From an uncultured Amylibacter sp. (GTDB lineage: Bacteria; Pseudomonadota; Alphaproteobacteria; Rhodobacterales; Rhodobacteraceae): 6,821 bases of DNA. This document shows positions 1-5,260 of this stretch, piece after piece. Where the stretch lies: assembly GCA_938001995.1 (NCBI GenBank), contig CALLAV010000086.1:1-6821 (forward strand). The letters run 5' to 3'. How positions within the stretch are numbered: position 1 is the first letter of the stretch; every line of letters begins with the position of its first letter. The position numbers and the translations under genes are program-made. The notes beneath the pieces are model-generated. The model was given only the letters and a program-made list of their open reading frames with translations. It searched no databases and was not told where the DNA came from.

Positions 1-374
1 GACGAAATATTTACAATGGCTGCACCAGCTTGCAAATGGGGCAGCGCCGCATCCAGTAGCGCACTTGGAACCAGCACATTTACATCCAAAACCGCCCGCT
101 GGCCCGCCCAATCAAAACTGCCTTTGGGCGTCATATGCACCAGCCCCGCATTGTTCACGATCACATCCAAGCGCCCGAATTTTGCCAGCACCGCTGCCAC
201 CACATCGTCGCAAGCGCCCTCAAAAGTCAGGTCGGCTTGTATCCCAAATCCCCCAAGATCCACAGGTTCAGTGCTGTTCCAAACAAACGCCACATCGTGA
301 TCAGGCAAAAACGCCTCAACAATCCCGCGCCCAACACCCCGCGCACCACCAGTCACTAAAACAACCCGCTTCAT
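1..374 (-). CDS. Short-chain dehydrogenase/reductase (SDR), N-terminal part, cut by window edge
   Basis: This is the N-terminal 124 residues of an NAD(P)-dependent short-chain dehydrogenase/reductase, read on the minus strand from ATG at 374-372; the rest lies beyond the left edge. The start MKRVVLVTGGARGVGRG carries the Rossmann cofactor motif TGGARGVG (residues 8-15). The structural motif NNAG is at 74-77, and the conserved Asn of helix 4 follows in DVNV (N99). The fragment ends in VNIS, the strand that leads into the catalytic Ser; Tyr and Lys of the YxxxK motif would be outside. Family members are about 240-260 residues long, so roughly half is present. The segment between the Gly motif and NNAG is short, with no clear Asp/Arg to settle NAD versus NADP. 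The upstream sequence GAGAGG, 6 nt before ATG, is a good ribosome binding site. Substrate unknown. It is transcribed divergently from the cyclase gene. Confidence 0.9.
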   Translation of the reverse strand, partial: MKRVVLVTGGARGVGRGIVEAFLPDHDVAFVWNSTEPVDLGGFGIQADLTFEGACDDVVAAVLAKFGRLDVIVNNAGLVHMTPKGSFDWAGQRAVLDVNVLVPSALLDAALPHLQAGAAIVNIS

Positions 375-524
375 CACAATCCTCTCAGCTTTCGCTCAAA
401 CCATATGGTCCCGCCTCAAAACCACAACCCACCCCAGCAGGATGCGTCAGCATGGCATTTCCCTAAGCCTGCCAATTTTCTACATTTTCACGCACCATTC
501 ACGTCTTTCTCCCGATCCGCCCGC

Positions 525-553
525 TTGCCCTGCGCGTCAGCCTCGCTTATCGT
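525..553 (+). promoter_or_regulatory. Weak candidate promoter for the cyclase-FHA gene
   Basis: TTGCCC (525-530) and TATCGT (548-553) are separated by 17 bp, each matching four of six sigma70-type consensus positions. They lie about 50 bp upstream of the chosen start at 600, in the 225-bp divergent spacer (375-599). A similar TTGCCC box with 17-bp spacing occurs before the lipoprotein gene. No convincing promoter was seen for the SDR gene on the other strand. This is a pattern match only. Confidence 0.25.
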
Positions 554-566
554 GCGGCCATATCCA

Positions 567-586
567 GCCCCAATATTTCTGGGGGC
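567..586 (+). other. Small inverted repeat just upstream of the cyclase ribosome binding site
   Basis: GCCCC (567-571) can pair with GGGGC (582-586) across a 10-nt AT-rich loop. The 3' arm abuts the likely Shine-Dalgarno sequence AAAAGG (587-592) of the cyclase gene. If the transcript starts upstream, this hairpin could modulate ribosome access. The stem is only 5 bp, so it may be chance. Confidence 0.2.
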
Positions 587-599
587 AAAAGGCAAAGTT

Positions 600-1511
600 A
601 TGCAAGAAGACCAATTCGACGTCACCGTTGCCATTGTTTACGCCGATATTTCTGGCAGCACGGCGCTATATGAAAAAGTCGGCAACACACAAGCGCGCAG
701 CCAGATTGCCGCGTGTCTGGATCTTTTGCGCGCAGTCATTGCGGATCATGGCGGAGAGTTCATTCATTCGCGCGGTGACGATGTGCTTTGCACATTCGAA
801 AACCCTGCCAACGCCTTTTCCACCGTCAAAGACATGCTTGCCCAAACCGCAGATGGCGATCTGTCCGTACACATCGGCGTTGACTACGGTCCAGCCCTGC
901 GCACCCGCGACGATATTTTTGGCGATCCTGTGAACGTCGCCGCCCGCCTTGCAAACCTCGCTAACCCGAAAGAGGCGCTCTGTTCCAACGCGCTTTTCGA
1001 CAGCCTGTCAGAAATCGAGCAAACCACGGTTCGCTTCTTTGACACCCGCCAATTGCGCGGCAAATCCGAGGCAGAGCGCATCTACCGTTTCGCCGATTTC
1101 AACCAGACCATGACCACACAGGTCTCTTTCGCCAACACGGATTTCACCGACCTCGATTTCAAAGGGCGAACCATCGCCTTCCTCAGCTTTTTGGGCAAAA
1201 CAGTCGCTTGTTCCAGCGGTGTACGCATTACCATTGGGCGCGGTACTGAATGTGATCTGACGATTCCGCGTCAGTGGGTCTCGCGCCAGCATGCGGTTAT
1301 CGAAATGCGCAAAAACACGGCCTATGTGCGCGATGTGTCGTCAAATGGCACGTATGTTTGCCTTGTGGGCCAGCCTCCGATCTTGTTGCGGCGCGAGGAA
1401 ATGGCCCTACCTGCCATTTGCACCCTATCGCCGACCCGCAACCCTGCCGAAAACGACGCCGTTGCCATCACCTGCCACGTAACGGCGCAGACACCGGCAA
1501 ACACTGGCTGA
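600..1511 (+). CDS. Class III adenylate/guanylate cyclase domain fused to a C-terminal FHA domain
   Basis: Predicted 303-residue cytoplasmic signalling protein with no signal peptide or membrane segment. Residues 7-165 form a class III nucleotide cyclase domain: YADISGST with metal-binding D16, SRGDDVLCTF with the second metal Asp D60, HIGVDYGPAL (91-100), then DDIFGDPVNVAARL with D109 and the transition-state pair N112/R116. Residues about 185-295 form a forkhead-associated (FHA) phosphothreonine-binding domain: ITIGRG (G213, R214), VSRQH (S228, H231) and DVSSNGT (N249). It should make a cyclic nucleotide from ATP or GTP and be recruited or switched by a phosphopeptide. The residue four before D60, usually the adenine-reading Lys of adenylate cyclases, is His56, so substrate is uncertain. 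The start was set at ATG 600, preceded by AAAAGG with 7-nt spacing. An in-frame ATG at 405 would add 65 residues of low-complexity sequence without family features, and was rejected. No partner kinase is visible nearby. Confidence 0.88.
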   Translation: MQEDQFDVTVAIVYADISGSTALYEKVGNTQARSQIAACLDLLRAVIADHGGEFIHSRGDDVLCTFENPANAFSTVKDMLAQTADGDLSVHIGVDYGPALRTRDDIFGDPVNVAARLANLANPKEALCSNALFDSLSEIEQTTVRFFDTRQLRGKSEAERIYRFADFNQTMTTQVSFANTDFTDLDFKGRTIAFLSFLGKTVACSSGVRITIGRGTECDLTIPRQWVSRQHAVIEMRKNTAYVRDVSSNGTYVCLVGQPPILLRREEMALPAICTLSPTRNPAENDAVAITCHVTAQTPANTG

Positions 1512-1547
1512 TACCCGCCTTGCGCTTGGGGCAGAGCATTTGCATCT

Positions 1548-1577
1548 TTGACGCAAAACCGTTCTACTCCATATCAA
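1548..1577 (+). promoter_or_regulatory. Candidate promoter for the M16 peptidase pair
   Basis: TTGACG (1548-1553) and TATCAA (1572-1577) are 18 bp apart, matching five and four of six positions of the sigma70-type consensus. They lie in the 112-bp spacer after the cyclase gene, about 47 bp before the GTG start at 1624. A short hairpin, TCCGC (1584-1588) with GCGGA (1594-1598), follows in the probable leader. No terminator with a T-run was found after the cyclase gene, so read-through is also possible. Confidence 0.4.
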
Positions 1578-1623
1578 ATACCATCCGCCTTGTGCGGAGC
1601 AAACTGATAGAACAGGCCATAGC

Positions 1624-2907
1624 GTGATCCGAATTTTAACCGCCCTCCTCCTTTTCGCCACAACCCTTTCAACACAAGCACAAGAGGTTATTCCCCTTGA
1701 TGACATTGGCGGATTGCACTCTGCCTATGTTGTGCCGCGAGACAAATTCAACCGCGTGGATGTGCAACTGATCGTGTTGTCTGGCAGCTATGACGACGAT
1801 GAGATTTCGGGCACGGCCCACTTTCTTGAACACCTCGCGGCCTTTTCGGCGGACACATACGTGCTGCGCGAACCTCGTGCGCGAGATTTGTATGCGAAAA
1901 CCAGCTCTGTCGCGACGATCTACACCAACTCTGGCCCGCCCCGTGACATTGATCGCCTGATGAAACTGTCGCGCGCGGTGCTGTACGAACCAAAACTGCC
2001 GCAAGATTTTCTCGAAAGCGAAATTAAGATCGTTGAACGGGAAACCTTTCTGCGTGAACGCCAATATCCAACGCGCTGGCTGCGCCGCATTGCGCTGCAA
2101 AACCTCTATGGCTCTAAACGGGGTCGCGCCAACAACATGATCGAAGATTTGCCCAAGCTAAATCTGCAAACCGCGCTTGAGTTTCATGAAAAACACTACA
2201 CACCCGCCAACGTCATGGTGGTGATTTCAGGTAAGATTGATCCAAAAGAGGCGGCGGCCAAAGTCAAAGAATACTTTGGCGACACCGAAGCAGGCAAAGC
2301 CCCCGAAAAATGGTGGCTCAACGAAAAGCCAGACCCGCAATTGCGCACATTGGAACGCATTTCGTCGAACCGTTTGCAGGACGATCTGATCATCTATTCC
2401 AAATTCGTGGACCTCGATTGGGTGGACACATCCATTGATTTGCAAGGGGAGTTCTTTATCGGCGTCACAATTTTCCAAGCTCGCATTCGCGAAGCCCTGA
2501 TGTTCAGCGGCTTTGAGTTCCAATCCGTCGGCACAGATTTCTTCATGGCCAAAAACGGCGATACGGAAATGAACACCTTCCTAGAACCCATGCCCGGCGT
2601 CAGCTTTGAAGACGCGCTTGCCAAGTTTGAACAGGCCTTTACCACCCTTTTGGACGAACCGATCACCGCCGAAGAGATCGACACAGCCCGCCAACGCAAC
2701 GCTGCGCATGGCAGAAACGCGGCGCGTGGCGCACAGGATTTCTTGCGTTTTTTGGAAAACGTGGCATCGGACGGCCTGACACCGATTTCCCCTGGAACCT
2801 ATGCCAAACTGATCGAAGACACGACAGATGCAGAGGTGCTGAAGTTCATGGAAAAACTCATCGAGCCGTCGGCTACTTCCATCCTATTTGCGCAAAAGGA
2901 GGATTGA
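1624..2907 (+). CDS. Exported M16-family zinc peptidase, catalytic (HxxEH) subunit
   Basis: Predicted 427-residue zinc metallopeptidase of family M16 (pitrilysin/processing-peptidase type, subfamily M16B by size). The first 19 or 20 residues, ending in LSTQAQ, are a signal peptide, so it acts in the periplasm or at the outer membrane. The inverted zinc motif HFLEH is at 66-70 (H66 and H70 ligands, E69 the base). E140 in IVERETFLRE is the best candidate for the distal Glu ligand, about 70 residues on, somewhat closer than the roughly 76 usual in the family. HYTPANVMVVISG (191-203) is the conserved end of the N-terminal half, and a second M16 half follows. The C-terminal half lacks a clear Arg/Tyr pair at IREALMFSGFEF (288-299), where active single-chain enzymes normally have R and Y. 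Start is GTG at 1624, with a weak AACAGG site 7 nt upstream. The next gene starts one base after this stop, so the two are cotranscribed. Physiological substrate unknown. Confidence 0.9.
   Translation: MIRILTALLLFATTLSTQAQEVIPLDDIGGLHSAYVVPRDKFNRVDVQLIVLSGSYDDDEISGTAHFLEHLAAFSADTYVLREPRARDLYAKTSSVATIYTNSGPPRDIDRLMKLSRAVLYEPKLPQDFLESEIKIVERETFLRERQYPTRWLRRIALQNLYGSKRGRANNMIEDLPKLNLQTALEFHEKHYTPANVMVVISGKIDPKEAAAKVKEYFGDTEAGKAPEKWWLNEKPDPQLRTLERISSNRLQDDLIIYSKFVDLDWVDTSIDLQGEFFIGVTIFQARIREALMFSGFEFQSVGTDFFMAKNGDTEMNTFLEPMPGVSFEDALAKFEQAFTTLLDEPITAEEIDTARQRNAAHGRNAARGAQDFLRFLENVASDGLTPISPGTYAKLIEDTTDAEVLKFMEKLIEPSATSILFAQKED
2897..2902 (+). promoter_or_regulatory. Strong Shine-Dalgarno fixing the start of the second M16 gene
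   Basis: AGGAGG lies inside the last codons of the upstream M16 gene, 6 nt before ATG 2909. It supports that start over an in-frame TTG at 2888, which would lie upstream of the site and place seven extra residues, three Arg and one Lys among them, before the signal peptide. It is markedly stronger than the site of the first M16 gene, consistent with good translation of the second subunit. Confidence 0.75.
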
Positions 2908-2908
2908 T

Positions 2909-4234
2909 ATGACCCTGTTCCGCACCTTCCTCGTCGCACTTGTTTGTCTCGCAACACCAAGCCTCGCACAAGAAGAATTCCTCGCGTCAAAAACCTCGCC
3001 ACAATATGCGAATCTGCGCCCAATGGCCAATGGTCTTTCTGCGATCAGTTTGATGTGGCCGCTGAACTCGCTTGCCGAAAATCGGATCGAAGCAACGCAC
3101 GCGGGGCTTGCCACTATTATCAATGGTGGAACGGAAGATTTGACCCCGTTCGAGGCGGAAACATTTCGCGAAATCAAAGGCATCAACTTTGGGCTGACCA
3201 CGCTGCAGGCGCATATTATGTTGACCCTGACGGCCCCGTCCGACAGTTTTGTCGATGGCATCACGCATATGGCAGAGTTGCTGAAAAACCCTGAATTTTC
3301 ACAAGATTGGTATGCACGACAAACCGTGCAACAGCGCCCACTCTTGGCAACAAAAACACGTCGCCCACAAAACGTTCTGGGTGTCCTTACCGACTTTGTC
3401 CTGTTCCCAGAAGAGGACGATGGAACCGACACGACCATGCGCACCTTCCGTTTTGGCATGCCAAGCCATGTGGTTCTGCGATCAGAGGCCAACGTAGAAG
3501 GTCCAGTCGGAACATTCCTGCGCAGCCTTCCAATCCAAACCAAAAACGTGCCGTTGCCCACGCCAGTTGTAACCGACCTGCCAAATGGCGTGATCTTTGC
3601 GCCTGATCCAGACAGCCGTGAAACGCTGATGTATGTGATTAAAACCGAAACCTTCGATGACTACGACGATTTTGTCGGCGCGAACCTGTTGATGGATTAC
3701 ATAGGCGCTTACCAAGGATCAGAGATGTTCCGTGTCATTCGCCAAGAACTCCGCGCGGCCTATAACCCTGCGTCCGACTTTGAACAGATCGGCAAAAACC
3801 GCGCATTAATGGCCATGTCGGCGACTGTCTTGTCCAGCGAATGGCCCACTATCCTGACAGAGTTTGAAGGCATTTACACCGCAATCCAAAACGGCGACGC
3901 AACGGATCAAGGCCTAAACAACAACAAACGCCGCTTGCTTGGTAGCCTTGACTATCGGCTCAATACAAACCCACGCTGGGGCGCGTCACAATACATGGAT
4001 GAATACGCAGGCGGCGCAAAAGGCCAAATCAACTTCCCGCTGTTCCGCGCCATCGTTGACGCAGACTTTGAGAAAATCCGCGCAAACGCACAGGACCATT
4101 TGCCCCCGTTTGACGATTACCTGATCATCTTGATCGGTGGAACCAACCCACCACCCGAAGCCATGCGCGCCCAAGGATACTGTGAACAACCGCTGTCAAA
4201 ACCACTGCGTCATTGTCTTACGCAGTTGCGCTAA
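2909..4234 (+). CDS. Exported M16-family protein lacking the zinc motif, probable partner subunit
   Basis: Predicted 441-residue M16-family protein. Residues 1-20, ending TPSLA before QEEF, form a signal peptide. The region where HxxEH should be reads THAGLATIINGGTEDLTP (63-80). This retains the G-L-A...GGT framework of the family but has no zinc ligands, so it should not be a peptidase by itself. The C-terminal half has the family motif MFRVIRQELRAAY (273-285); R278 and Y285 are the likely R/Y pair that contacts substrate backbone. Conserved M16B organisation in bacteria often pairs a zinc subunit with such an R/Y subunit; the Sphingomonas SPH2681/SPH2682 heterodimer is the example I recall. 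Two Cys near the C terminus (C425 and C436) could form a periplasmic disulfide. It follows the catalytic gene by one base and ends in a 17-bp convergent overlap with the TetR gene. Confidence 0.88.
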   Translation: MTLFRTFLVALVCLATPSLAQEEFLASKTSPQYANLRPMANGLSAISLMWPLNSLAENRIEATHAGLATIINGGTEDLTPFEAETFREIKGINFGLTTLQAHIMLTLTAPSDSFVDGITHMAELLKNPEFSQDWYARQTVQQRPLLATKTRRPQNVLGVLTDFVLFPEEDDGTDTTMRTFRFGMPSHVVLRSEANVEGPVGTFLRSLPIQTKNVPLPTPVVTDLPNGVIFAPDPDSRETLMYVIKTETFDDYDDFVGANLLMDYIGAYQGSEMFRVIRQELRAAYNPASDFEQIGKNRALMAMSATVLSSEWPTILTEFEGIYTAIQNGDATDQGLNNNKRRLLGSLDYRLNTNPRWGASQYMDEYAGGAKGQINFPLFRAIVDADFEKIRANAQDHLPPFDDYLIILIGGTNPPPEAMRAQGYCEQPLSKPLRHCLTQLR

Positions 4235-4796
4235 CCAAACGGCGCACCAGGCCCACATAACTGTCCGCGACGGCGGCGCGGTCCAGCCGCCCGCCCTCGC
4301 GATACCATGTGTTCACACCCGTCAGCATGGCCAGTACCGCCAGTGTTGTCAGCTTGCCGTCTGTATCCGCACCGCAATCCGTCAGAATATCCTCTAGCAC
4401 ACGCTCGTATTGTGCCCGCATGCCCTCGATCACCGCGAAATTCTCAGGCGTTAGATTGCGCAGTTCCATGTAAGAAATGAACACGGCTTCGGCGCGGTCC
4501 ATGTGGTGGTGAATGTGAAACCGCACAAACGCATCAAGTCGTTCCAGCGGCGTTCCCTGCGGCGCGGCCTCGGCCCAAGCCACAAGCAATTCCTCCATAT
4601 GGACCCGCATCAACTCGAACAGCAGGCTTTGCTTGTCAGGCGTATAGCGATAAAGCGCCCCCGCTTGAACGCCAACTTCAGCCGCGATCTGACGCATAGA
4701 CACTGCCGCATAGCCACCCTGCGCAAACAGGCGCAACGCCGCCGCCCGCACCAAAGGCCGTGTCTTTTCCGAACTCGATCCCGATTTTCGCGCCAT
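4218..4796 (-). CDS. TetR/AcrR-family transcriptional regulator
   Basis: Predicted 192-residue one-component DNA-binding regulator, usual length for TetR proteins, acting as a dimer. Residues 10-60 form the N-terminal three-helix DNA-binding domain, with the helix-turn-helix in SMRQIAAEVGVQAGALYRY (33-51) followed by the typical DKQSLLFELM. The C-terminal ligand-binding half has RFHIHHHMDR (92-101) and MELRNLTPENFAVIEGMRAQYE (110-131). I associate this scaffold with TetR regulators of acyl-CoA or lipid catabolism, from memory only, so the inducer is unassigned. The ATG at 4796 is preceded by AAGGAG with a 5-nt spacer. A near-perfect inverted repeat 23 bp upstream is probably its operator, implying autoregulation. 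It is divergent from the small lipoprotein gene and convergent with the M16 pair, so its targets could be local or elsewhere. Confidence 0.93.
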   Translation of the reverse strand: MARKSGSSSEKTRPLVRAAALRLFAQGGYAAVSMRQIAAEVGVQAGALYRYTPDKQSLLFELMRVHMEELLVAWAEAAPQGTPLERLDAFVRFHIHHHMDRAEAVFISYMELRNLTPENFAVIEGMRAQYERVLEDILTDCGADTDGKLTTLAVLAMLTGVNTWYREGGRLDRAAVADSYVGLVRRLVSATA

Positions 4797-4818
4797 AAAA
4801 ACTCCTTAGCCCTAAATG

Positions 4819-4838
4819 AATTGAACACCTGTTTAATT
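4819..4838. promoter_or_regulatory. Probable TetR operator palindrome
   Basis: AATTGAACACCTGTTTAATT is an inverted repeat with half-sites AATTnAACA and TGTTnAATT around a two-base centre; 16 of 20 positions are symmetric. It lies in the 107-bp divergent spacer between tetR and the lipoprotein gene, ending 22 bp before the tetR start codon. Length, symmetry and place fit an autoregulatory TetR-family operator. It also lies 9 bp upstream of the candidate -35 box for the lipoprotein gene. Binding is inferred. Confidence 0.6.
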
Positions 4839-4847
4839 GCAACCCCA

Positions 4848-4876
4848 TTGCCCCACCAAACGCATTCCCATAAAAA
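4848..4876 (+). promoter_or_regulatory. Candidate promoter for the small lipoprotein gene
   Basis: TTGCCC (4848-4853) and TAAAAA (4871-4876) are 17 bp apart, each matching four of six sigma70-type positions, with a 27-nt gap to the start codon at 4904. The palindrome at 4819-4838 is just upstream, where a bound regulator could overlap RNA polymerase. Evidence is only consensus and position. Confidence 0.3.
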
Positions 4877-4903
4877 GAAACCACAAACCTGCGGAGCCAC
4901 CAC

Positions 4904-5170
4904 ATGCGTCTGATCTTTGCCAGCATCTTCCTTGCCGCACTTGCTGGCTGTTCGATCCAAGACAATCGTCCTGACTACGAATACCCCGCTGGATCCGAAG
5001 TGAAAGGAGCGGATTGGCCTGATCTGGCTGTGACATCAGAATTGGAAGCTGCTGGCAGTAACGTCCAAGAGCGTGCGCAAACCAACCAGGCCGAGGCTGA
5101 TCGTCTTGCTGCCCGCGCACGTGCTTTGCGCGCCCGCGCGGATCGTTTGCGCCGACAGGTTGGAAATTAA
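4904..5170 (+). CDS. Small outer-membrane lipoprotein with C-terminal coiled coil, function unknown
   Basis: Predicted 88-residue lipoprotein. The N-terminal hydrophobic segment IFASIFLAALAG ends in the lipobox LAGC, with C16 as the lipidated Cys after signal peptidase II cleavage. Ser follows at position +2, so outer-membrane sorting rather than inner-membrane retention is expected. The middle (residues 20-45) is acidic and Pro/Trp-containing, with DWPDLAV. The last 35 residues are rich in Ala, Arg and Glu with Leu at regular intervals (RLAARARALRARADRL, 67-82), which suggests an amphipathic helix or coiled coil. Similar small Ala/Arg-tailed lipoproteins are, as I recall, common in Rhodobacterales, but I know of no assigned function. 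CGGAG with a 7-nt spacer precedes ATG 4904. hom follows after 90 bp, possibly but not certainly in the same transcript. Confidence 0.85.
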   Translation: MRLIFASIFLAALAGCSIQDNRPDYEYPAGSEVKGADWPDLAVTSELEAAGSNVQERAQTNQAEADRLAARARALRARADRLRRQVGN

Positions 5171-5181
5171 CCGCAAATCGC

Positions 5182-5205
5182 AGGGCGCGCTGCATTGCAC
5201 GCCCT
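5182..5205 (+). other. Hairpin in the lipoprotein-hom spacer
   Basis: AGGGCG (5182-5187) pairs perfectly with CGCCCT (5200-5205) across a 12-nt loop, 11 nt after the lipoprotein stop. There is no T-run downstream, so it is not a standard intrinsic terminator. It could stabilise the lipoprotein mRNA end or lie in a hom leader. No threonine-rich leader peptide was seen before hom. Confidence 0.25.
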
Positions 5206-5260
5206 TGCCCGTTCCGCTAACAAAAGTGCGACTGTTATTTCCTGCAATAAGGGCCTTCCC

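Noticed and set aside
400..409. Palindrome ACCATATGGT in the SDR-cyclase divergent spacer
   Set aside because: Ten bases with an NdeI-like core is within chance expectation and no nearby regulator explains it.
65..466. Plus-strand open frames opposite the SDR gene
   Set aside because: They are Pro/Gln/Ser-rich and match no family, while the minus strand has clear SDR motifs over the same bases.
405..599. In-frame upstream extension of the cyclase gene from ATG 405
   Set aside because: The 65 extra residues are low-complexity, rich in Pro, Ser and Ala, and unlike any cyclase N-terminus. ATG 600 has a good ribosome binding site and begins just before the first catalytic strand.
1584..1598. 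Hairpin TCCGC/GCGGA as terminator of the cyclase gene
   Set aside because: Only 5 bp of stem with no T-run after it, and it lies downstream of a better promoter match for the M16 genes.
2884..3561. 225-codon open frame antisense to the second M16 gene
   Set aside because: Composition is irregular, rich in Ser, Arg and Cys, and no motif is visible. The plus strand carries a coherent M16 protein with a signal peptide and a strong ribosome binding site.
5195..5223. TTGCAC / TAACAA as a promoter for hom
   Set aside because: Spacing is 17 bp but each box matches only three of six consensus positions, so it is not distinguishable from background.
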